A stretch of DNA of 6,681 nt from Eubacteriaceae bacterium (lineage in GTDB: Bacteria; Bacillota_A; Clostridia; Eubacteriales; Anaerofustaceae): NCBI GenBank assembly GCA_031280495.1, contig JAITGT010000026.1:1-6681 (forward strand). Reading direction: 5' to 3'. Shown piece after piece: positions 1-5,800 of the stretch; positions within the stretch are counted from its first letter, which is position 1; every line of letters starts with the position of its first letter. Under the pieces are notes generated by a model. That model had not been told where the DNA came from. It worked only from the letters and a program-made list of their open reading frames with translations, and ran no database searches. Position numbers and translations under genes: made by a program.

Positions 1-1442
1 TTGATGAGAACCTGCTTAATGCGATCCCGATCTCCGCGTATTTCAGGAAGCGGAATTCGGCTGTATAGGACATAGATCCCATTTTCTTCAGCCTTTATGT
101 TCATTTGGCTGACTGCTTCCGCAATCAGATCGTCTGGATCAATGTTGGTAAAGATAAGGTCGAATTCAGCGCTTTGGTATGTGTTGAGGCTAAGCAGCTC
201 GTTGACCATGCGAAGCAGCCGCGCTATTTCACTTTTTGTCGTCGCAAGCGCCTTCTTTGTCACCTCCGGATCCCCTGTGCCTCTACGCTCAAGCAGATCA
301 ATGTAGCCATTAATTGTTGTGAGCGGGGTTCGAAGCTCATGGGAGACAGACGAAACGAATTTTTGCTGGCTTTGCTCCATTTTCTTAATTGTGGTTACGT
401 ACTTAATGTCAGCTATGGCGCTTTCTTCCTGCGAAGGGACAGGCACGGCGGTGACAAGAAAGCAGCGCCCGTCGTATTCAAATTCCGCATTGACTACCGT
501 ATTGGTCTGTTCCACCCTTTTGACCACTTCATCAATGCGGCCGACCACTGCAAAGTAGTCCGTGTCGCTAGGGAAAAATTCGCTAAATTTCTCGTTCGTG
601 ATCATTGGATCGCCGGACAGGTTAATGGCGACCACAGCATCCTGAATTGCGGAGATGACAGAGGCCACATTCGCGCGCTCCGCCTTTGCCTCATCGGCCG
701 CGCTGTTGATTTGGCAGGCGACAAGGCTGACACTGTCAATGAGGCTGCGAATCTCGTCATTTCCCTTATACGCAATGCTTGGCGGCTCCGCCCTCGACTG
801 TTCCGGCATTTGGCGCAAATAGTAAGAAAGCTGCCGAATCGGGCGAAAAATGCCTTCATAGACGAAATTGCAGAAAAAGGCCGCAACAAAAGCAATCACC
901 AAAGCCGTTGCCGCAAAGCTCATGAGGACGAGGTTAACAGTCTGCTCTGTGGAGCGAATGGGGTAGAAGACGGCAACGACGCCAAAAGGCATGTTTTGCT
1001 CATCACGAAGGGGTGCAAAAAGGACATAATGGTTTGCGCCGTTCACCGAAGAAAAAGCAATGCCCTGCGCGTTTTTTTCCACGCTTTCCATAGCGAGGCC
1101 AGCATAGCTGCCCTCGCTTGCGTCCACGCTTCCATCACTCGCCAAAAAATTGCCGCTTCTGCCATACACTATGGCATGAAGGCGGCTGGCAAGGTATACC
1201 TGGTCAGCAAAATAGCTTGCAACCGACGAGAGCGCCGCTTCCGGATCCCTCATGTCTTCGAATGAGAGTATGTCCTCCCGCACCATTCTGTTTGCCTCTG
1301 CCCCAAGTGAAAAAAGCTGCTTTCTGGCGCTTTCCAATGAAAATTTGTATATGCCCTGCGTAACGGCAAGGCATGCTGTCCCCAAAATAGCAAGCGAGAC
1401 GAGCACATTAGTCGCGATCAGGCGGATCCGAATCTGCATCAT
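1..1442 (-). CDS. Sensor histidine kinase (HAMP-PAS-HisKA), C-terminus cut by window edge
   Basis: Membrane sensor kinase that should autophosphorylate on histidine and pass the phosphate to the regulator encoded just upstream. I translated 480 codons that stay open to base 3. Visible order: TM1 about residues 9-30, an extracytoplasmic sensor region 31-166, TM2 about 167-190, HAMP about 192-245, a PAS-like domain about 255-345, then HisKA about 355-422 with the H-box SVSHELRTPLT (phospho-His 368, codon 339-341). The frame leaves the window in GDRDRIKQVLI, immediately before the expected N-box, so nearly all of the ATPase domain is outside; this is a window edge, not a truncation. The layout resembles WalK/PhoR-type kinases. 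The start is uncertain: ATG at 1442 has AGGGGG (1444-1449) only 1 base away, while the adjacent second ATG at 1439 gives 4 bases. The frame is the same as the regulator's, but the regulator's TAA separates them and no other start lies in the 45-base gap. The ligand is unknown. Confidence 0.93.
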   Translation of the reverse strand, partial: MMQIRIRLIATNVLVSLAILGTACLAVTQGIYKFSLESARKQLFSLGAEANRMVREDILSFEDMRDPEAALSSVASYFADQVYLASRLHAIVYGRSGNFLASDGSVDASEGSYAGLAMESVEKNAQGIAFSSVNGANHYVLFAPLRDEQNMPFGVVAVFYPIRSTEQTVNLVLMSFAATALVIAFVAAFFCNFVYEGIFRPIRQLSYYLRQMPEQSRAEPPSIAYKGNDEIRSLIDSVSLVACQINSAADEAKAERANVASVISAIQDAVVAINLSGDPMITNEKFSEFFPSDTDYFAVVGRIDEVVKRVEQTNTVVNAEFEYDGRCFLVTAVPVPSQEESAIADIKYVTTIKKMEQSQQKFVSSVSHELRTPLTTINGYIDLLERRGTGDPEVTKKALATTKSEIARLLRMVNELLSLNTYQSAEFDLIFTNIDPDDLIAEAVSQMNIKAEENGIYVLYSRIPLPEIRGDRDRIKQVLI

Positions 1443-1487
1443 GCCCCCTATGCCGAAAAGGCTGCGAAAACGCTGGAGCCCGGATAT

Positions 1488-2189
1488 TTAGGGCGCAGGG
1501 CTCTCCAGATCTTTCATGCGATAGCCAATACCAAAGACAGTTTCGATATAGCGATCGTCTGTAAGCTCGGCAATCTTTTTGCGAAGGCGCTGTATGTGCA
1601 TGTCTATGGCGCGGGTGTCAATCTGAAAATCCAGGCCAAGAGAGCGGGCGATCATTTCGCGGGAAAATGCCTTGTTTCTTGATGAAACAAACATTTTCAG
1701 TATGTCGTACTCTGTCGCAGTCAAGTGCAGCAGGGCAGAGCCTATGTATGCGGACTGAGATTCCGGCACAAGCAAAAGCGGCCCATTTCGAAGCGTTTGG
1801 CGCTCCCGCTGCCTCTTAATAATAGTGGAATACCGCCTCAAAAGCGCCTCGACCCTGGCGAGCAGCTCCCCAGTGTCAAATGGCTTTGTCATGTAGTCAT
1901 CAGCGCCAGTCTTTAAGCCCAAAATCTTGTCGCCCACGTCTGTTTTTGCAGTCAGCATGATAACAGGGACATTTCTCTGCGACGTCATCTTTTCACACAC
2001 CTCAATGCCGCTCATGTTCGGCAGCATTATGTCTAAGATCACCAAATCTGGCGCAAACTCCTCAAAACTCTCCAGCGCGGAAAAACCGTCCAGCGCCGTT
2101 TCGCATTCATACCCTTCTAGCTTTAGCTCCAGTTTTAAGAGCTCGCAAATGTTTACTTCATCGTCGACAACTAGAATTTTCTCGTTCAT
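1488..2189 (-). CDS. OmpR/PhoB-family two-component response regulator
   Basis: Cytoplasmic transcription factor, 233 residues, the usual length for this family. The receiver domain (residues 1-120) has the acidic pair D9/D10, phosphoacceptor D53 in LVILDIMLP, the switch residues T80 and Y99, and the conserved K102 in TKPF. A linker of about 15 residues follows. The winged-helix DNA-binding domain (about 136-227) contains LTATEYDIL and the recognition-helix region TRAIDMHIQRLRKKI, ending in the typical ETVFGIGYRM. The start ATG is supported by GAGG at 2197-2200, 7 bases upstream, plus GGAGA right against the ATG. It has its own TATAAT promoter and is followed after 45 bases by the histidine kinase, so the two form a regulator-first operon and almost certainly a cognate pair. 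Its target genes cannot be read from the sequence; autoregulation is common in the family but no clear direct-repeat binding site was identified. Confidence 0.97.
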   Translation of the reverse strand: MNEKILVVDDEVNICELLKLELKLEGYECETALDGFSALESFEEFAPDLVILDIMLPNMSGIEVCEKMTSQRNVPVIMLTAKTDVGDKILGLKTGADDYMTKPFDTGELLARVEALLRRYSTIIKRQRERQTLRNGPLLLVPESQSAYIGSALLHLTATEYDILKMFVSSRNKAFSREMIARSLGLDFQIDTRAIDMHIQRLRKKIAELTDDRYIETVFGIGYRMKDLESPAP

Positions 2190-2254
2190 TCTCCAACCTC
2201 TGCATCAGCCCATCGTGCCAATTCAAGCCAAAACCGCATCCGCTGCCTTCCATT

Positions 2255-2282
2255 ATTATAGCATGGCCGAACCTCTTAGCAA
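2255..2282 (-). promoter_or_regulatory. Sigma-A-type promoter of the response regulator/kinase operon
   Basis: On the minus strand the -10 is a perfect TATAAT (2255-2260) and the -35 is TTGCTA (2277-2282, 4 of 6 consensus), with a 16-base spacer. The start would fall near 2248, giving a leader of about 58 bases before the regulator's ATG. It lies just downstream of the cold-shock gene's terminator, which fits an independent transcription unit. Predicted by inspection only. Confidence 0.72.
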
Positions 2283-2305
2283 AAATCCGGATATATCGCA
2301 AAAAG

Positions 2306-2333
2306 AAAAAGCCGGCATTTATGCCGGCTTTTT
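2306..2333 (-). terminator. Intrinsic terminator of the cold-shock gene (symmetrical, possibly bidirectional)
   Basis: A GC-rich stem GCCGGCA (2311-2317) pairs with TGCCGGC (2322-2328) around a 4-base loop, flanked by an A-tract (2306-2310) and a T-tract (2329-2333) that also pair. Read on the minus strand the hairpin is followed by TTTTTCTTTT, the U-tract of a classic rho-independent terminator. It starts 18 bases after the stop codon of the cold-shock gene. The sequence is nearly a perfect palindrome, so it could also stop transcription coming from the other side. Confidence 0.92.
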
Positions 2334-2351
2334 AGCTGTTTGTCACACAAA

Positions 2352-2567
2352 CTAGTGGTCGAGGGGCATGACACTAACGGCTCTTACCTTGGTGGCGTTC
2401 CGTGGATCCTGCTCTATATCAAATGACACCCTCTGGCCTTCAGACAGCGTTTTGTATCCTTCGGTCATAATAGATGAGAAGTGTACAAATACATCGTCGC
2501 TCCCGTCGTCGTTTTGGATAAACCCATATCCTTTATCCGCGTTGAACCATTTTACAGTACCTTGCAT
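2352..2567 (-). CDS. csp: Cold-shock-domain protein (CspA/CspB family)
   Basis: Small single-stranded nucleic-acid-binding protein of 71 residues, one five-stranded OB-fold cold-shock domain with no extra domain; family members are usually 65-70 residues. Such proteins act as RNA chaperones that melt secondary structure in mRNA, on cold shock or constitutively. Seen directly: the start GTVKWFN, RNP1 as KGYGFI (residues 12-17) and RNP2 as VFVHF (26-30), with the nucleic-acid-stacking aromatics W7, F8, Y14, F16, F27, H29 and F30 all in place. The Tyr at residue 14 replaces the commoner Phe but is conservative. The gene is monocistronic: it has its own promoter, a leader of about 115 bases, an excellent ribosome binding site and a terminator 18 bases after the stop. 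Whether it is cold-induced cannot be told from the protein; the long structured leader makes it plausible. Confidence 0.98.
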   Translation of the reverse strand: MQGTVKWFNADKGYGFIQNDDGSDDVFVHFSSIMTEGYKTLSEGQRVSFDIEQDPRNATKVRAVSVMPLDH

Positions 2568-2573
2568 TGCAGT

Positions 2574-2580
2574 ACCTCCT
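2574..2580 (-). promoter_or_regulatory. Strong Shine-Dalgarno of the cold-shock gene
   Basis: On the minus strand AGGAGGT sits 6 bases before the ATG at 2567, a full match to the anti-Shine-Dalgarno core. It fixes the start codon and predicts very high translation. It abuts the hairpin at 2581-2598. Confidence 0.93.
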
Positions 2581-2598
2581 AACAGATATCACTCTGTT
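2581..2598 (-). promoter_or_regulatory. Leader hairpin directly abutting the cold-shock Shine-Dalgarno
   Basis: In the transcript AACAGA (2593-2598) pairs perfectly with TCTGTT (2581-2586) around a 6-base loop. The stem ends exactly where the Shine-Dalgarno begins at 2580. Six A/U-rich pairs make a weak stem. This leaves the ribosome binding site unpaired but flanked by structure, which could affect ribosome loading or RNA stability with temperature. The pairing is seen; the role is inference. Confidence 0.5.
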
Positions 2599-2606
2599 GC
2601 ACACAA

Positions 2607-2660
2607 AACTCGCAAAGCTGCAGTCTATTTAACGTTCACTTTGACCACACTTAGCGAGTT
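2607..2660 (-). promoter_or_regulatory. Long stem in the 5' leader of the cold-shock mRNA
   Basis: An 11-base inverted repeat with one internal mismatch: in the transcript AACTCGCTAAG (2650-2660) pairs with CTTTGCGAGTT (2607-2617), enclosing 32 bases. It lies wholly inside the predicted leader (about 2682 to 2568), upstream of the small hairpin next to the ribosome binding site. Long structured leaders are known in cspA-type genes, where they act in cold-dependent stability and translation; no sequence match to the E. coli cold box was recognised. Structure seen by eye, no folding energy calculated. Confidence 0.55.
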
Positions 2661-2678
2661 CAAATGCATGTAACTAGA

Positions 2679-2695
2679 ATACAATTGGATTGTAT
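2679..2695. repeat. 17-base perfect dyad over the -10 and start site of the cold-shock promoter
   Basis: ATACAAT (2679-2685), a 3-base centre, then ATTGTAT (2689-2695), a perfect 7-base inverted repeat. It covers the -10 of the cold-shock promoter (2689-2694) and the expected start near 2682. It also creates a TACAAT on the plus strand, so it is a symmetric -10. It could be an operator, or a hairpin at the very 5' end of the transcript, or chance in AT-rich DNA. Confidence 0.5.
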
Positions 2696-2717
2696 CACGG
2701 AGTTGAAAAGGCGTCAA
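2689..2717 (-). promoter_or_regulatory. Main promoter of the cold-shock gene
   Basis: On the minus strand TTGACG (2712-2717, 5 of 6 consensus) and TACAAT (2689-2694, 5 of 6) are separated by an ideal 17-base spacer. The start would fall near 2682, giving a leader of about 115 bases before the ATG. This is the best-scoring promoter by eye in the window. Confidence 0.8.
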
Positions 2718-2735
2718 TCTTTCTTTACAAGATTG
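2715..2735. repeat. Inverted repeat touching the -35 of the cold-shock promoter
   Basis: CAATCTT (2715-2721) and AAGATTG (2729-2735) are perfect inverted copies with a 7-base centre. The downstream arm shares three bases with the -35 hexamer at 2712-2717. The position suits an activator or repressor site just upstream of the promoter; no known binding motif is recognised. Confidence 0.45.
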
Positions 2736-2770
2736 CTGAAATTTTCTTTAAGTCTTTTCTGCATAAAACT

Positions 2771-2790
2771 GGTAAATAGCGCTATATACC
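2771..2790. repeat. 20-base near-perfect palindrome between pump and cold-shock gene
   Basis: Nine of ten base pairs match across the centre (GGTAAATAGC then GCTATATACC), with no spacer. It lies 54 bases upstream of the cold-shock -35 and about 20-40 bases downstream of the start expected from the second promoter. Read on the minus strand it is followed by AGTTTT, so a weak terminator for the pump transcript is an alternative to an operator. No other good terminator was found after the pump gene. Confidence 0.5.
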
Positions 2791-2815
2791 TCTTCCAAAA
2801 CAATCTGTTCGCAGA

Positions 2816-2844
2816 ATTGTACAAATAATATGCGGCTTTGACAA
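2816..2844 (-). promoter_or_regulatory. Second, upstream promoter-like element facing the cold-shock gene
   Basis: On the minus strand TTGTCA (2839-2844, 5 of 6 consensus) and TACAAT (2816-2821, 5 of 6) have a 17-base spacer. The start would be near 2809, about 240 bases before the cold-shock ATG. It could give a longer cold-shock mRNA or a separate small RNA. It uses the same -10 hexamer as the main promoter. Predicted by inspection. Confidence 0.5.
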
Positions 2845-2890
2845 ATTATGCGCCCCTTCGCTCGCACCGTTGCCCGAACCATCTGATTCG

Positions 2891-5800
2891 TTATGCCTTT
2901 TTAGGCGGAGTCCAAAGCTTGTGCCACATCGCCTTGCGTTTGCCGGCATGTTTTCCCGCCTTCGCCCCTCTGGGCGCGTTTTCTTTCAACCCAGCCTCCC
3001 AGTGCAGAGCGCCTGCATGCGGCTCAGGCACATCCAACCGGCCAAACTCAAAGTCAAGCTCTGGCGCTGCCTGTGCGCCATGGCCCCAATTAGAGGCATT
3101 CTCGGCAGAGCCGCTTAGCGCTGTGGCTTCTGCGTAGGCCGGATATGGCGCGGCTGGGCTGCTGGGCAGGGGAGGCGCATTTAAGGGATAGCTTTCCTCC
3201 CCAGAGCCGCCTGCGACGGCGAGAGGCTTTTTTCGCATAAATATTTCGTATAGGCAGGGCACGACAAACAGCGTCATCAGCGTTCCGTAAGCCAGCCCAA
3301 AGAAAACAACTATTGCCATTGGCTGAAGCATATCGCTTCCCTGCCCTACGCCCAAAGCAATGGTGGCCATGCCCAGAATTGTGGTGAATGCGGTGCACAG
3401 TATGGGCCGAAGCCGCGTCCTGCACGCCTCGATTATTGCTTCGCGCTTGCCTCGCCCTCCGATCCACAGCTGGTTGGCGAAGTCTACAAGCACAATGCCG
3501 TTGTCAACGACAATGCCTGTCAAGACCAAAAATCCAAGGATTGAGATTATGCTAAGCTCAAACCGAAGAAGCGTGAGGGCAAAGATGGCGCCAGTAAAAG
3601 CAAGCGGGATAGTAAACATAATGATCAGCGGGCCTTTTAGCGATTGAAACTGCGCAACCATGATGAGAAAAATCAGCGCAAACGCGGTTGCCAGCATAAA
3701 GAAAAGGTCTCCCATAAAGCCGTTAATGTCCTCAATTTCTCCAACGAGCTTGTATGCGCACCCTTTGGGAAACGAAAAGGCCCCCAGCTTTTCTTCAACA
3801 GCCCTGCTAATAAGCCCAATGTTGTATCCATCTTTAATCGCTGCGGCAACTGTGATGGCGCGGCGCTGACCTTCATGGCTGATCACAGGAAGGCTCTTGG
3901 CGTCTTCAAACATAACAACCTCGGAGAGGGGAATCTGCTTTTCTTCTCCGTTCTCCATCACTTTTAGGGAGATGTCGCGCATGCTCTCTTTTGTCCTGTC
4001 CCCAGCGTTTGGCTGTACAATGACAACTGATTTGGACTTGTCGGGAGAAATGCTGCCCGACTCTGTCTCACTGGACATATAAGACGACACTGCCTGGTAG
4101 ATTTCCGCGACTGTCAGATTGTATTGCGTCGCTTTTGCCTTGTCCACAGAAATGCGCAATTCGTCGAAAAGGGTTTCGCTTCCATTCGTGACGGAAGCTG
4201 TGCCGTCAACGCCTGCAACAAGGGACGCCACCTCCGCCGCCACTTCTCGAAGCTGGTCGATGTCAGATCCGGTTATCTGCACTTCAAGTCCGCTGCCAGA
4301 TGAGAAGGCGGACATACTGGAACTGGACATCAATTTGATTTCACAGCCAAGGCCCGCGGAAAGGCGCAGCACTTCAGAGGCGATCTGCTGCGATGTGTTT
4401 GCGCGGGACTTCTCTAAAACAGCAAAAACGCTGCCCTTGTGCCCTGGCGGAAGATACAGGACCCCAACCGTATCCACTCCCGCCATCTCCTGAACAATGC
4501 TGGAAAGCGAGCTGATCGCCTCTTCTGTCTCTTCCCTATCAAAATCTTCAGGCGACTGCAGCGAGAATGTTATTTCAGATGTGTCCGATGAAGGGATGGC
4601 CCCTGTGCCCATGCCGGATGCAAGATAGGAAGCCCCGAAGAAAGCCCCAGTGCACAGGAGCAAAAGCAGAGGCTTTGCTCTAAGCGCCCGGCCCAAAAGG
4701 CGCGCATAACCATCTTTGACACGCTCAAAGAACGGCGCTGGCCTGCTCTTTTGCGATCGCAGTATCGAAGGTGACATGGCAGGCACAATAGCAAGGGCGA
4801 CAAGAAGGCTGGCAATTTGGGAATAGGCAACTGTCAAGCCCATGTCGGAAAAAAGCTGCTTTGTCATCCCGTCCGTGAACAGGATGGGAATAAACACGCT
4901 GACTGTTGTAAGAGTGGAGGCAACGACAGGGCCGAAAACCTCTTCCGTCCCCTTTATCGCCGCGGCTGTCGCGGAAAGGCCCTGCGCGCGAAGGCGGTAT
5001 GTGTTCTCCATGGCGACAACTGCGTTGTCAACCATGTTGCCAATGCCTATTGACAGCCCGGCAAGAGACATAATGTTTAGGTTTACTCCAGAAAAATACA
5101 TAAAGACGAGCGAGAGCAAAACACTGAGCGGAATGATAAGGGCGATGACGAGCGTTGGGCGAATCGACTTCAGAAAAAGAGCGAGCATAACAATGGCCAA
5201 AGCGCCGCCAGAAAGAAGGTCGTTGAGCACAGACTCAATAATTACTGTGATGTAACTGCCCTGATCGGACAAAAATGCAAAATGCACGTTCGCATGCTCC
5301 TCTTCCAGCTCGCGAATTCTTGCGCGCAAGTTTGATGAGGCGCGGTTAGAGGAATAATCGCTCTGCTTTTTTATTTCCAGCATAACGCCGTCCTGCCCAT
5401 TCACTTTGACATATGTAGAGGCGCTGTTGTCTGTTTCCACGATGTCAGCAACGTCGCTTACGGTAATCTCGCCAATGCCGGAAGAGCCTGTGTTGATGAG
5501 AACCACCTTTCCAAGCTCTTCCAGGCTTTGGATTTCGGCCCCAACTTTAACAGTAAAACTGTTTGCGCCATTTTCCAATATCCCTACAGGCATGCTAAAA
5601 TTTTGCGCTGCAAGAATATCAGAGATTTGCTCAGAAATGACTGTAGCGACATTTGCGCTGGAAAGAGCCTGATCACGCTGCTGCGCAAACTGCACCTCAG
5701 CCGCGTTTAGCTTTGCCTGGCTCTGGTACAGATCGCTTTCGCCTTTGCTTAATGACTTTGAGAAGTCTTGCTGCGCTTTTTCCGTCTGCTTCAGGGAGGC

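Noticed and set aside
602..895. Minus-strand frame of 97 codons inside the kinase in another frame
   Set aside because: It overlaps the kinase's HAMP/PAS coding region out of frame and shows only Arg/Ser-rich shadow composition.
105..1265. Long plus-strand open frame of 386 codons antisense to the histidine kinase
   Set aside because: It mirrors the kinase frame, which has a clear H-box, HAMP, PAS and membrane segments. The antisense product is rich in Cys, His and Arg, has no recognisable domain and no good ribosome binding site.
2714..2764. Sixteen-codon basic peptide (MQKRLKENFSNLVKKD) downstream of the second promoter
   Set aside because: No Shine-Dalgarno precedes the ATG; the upstream bases are AT-rich and include the palindrome. 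Too short to support without conservation.
2845..2890. Terminator directly after the pump's stop codon
   Set aside because: Only short weak pairings such as GTT/AAC are visible and no T-tract follows on the minus strand.
2838..3137. Plus-strand frames beginning in the pump/cold-shock intergenic region
   Set aside because: They run antisense into the pump's tail. The plus-strand TTGACA at 2838-2843 has no -10 at a suitable distance and there is no ribosome binding site.
3090..3467. Minus-strand frame of 125 codons overlapping the pump's C-terminal tail, considered as evidence of a frameshift
   Set aside because: The main frame runs unbroken from TM12 through the tail to its stop, and the alternative frame has no match to the end of RND proteins, only Arg/Ala-rich composition.
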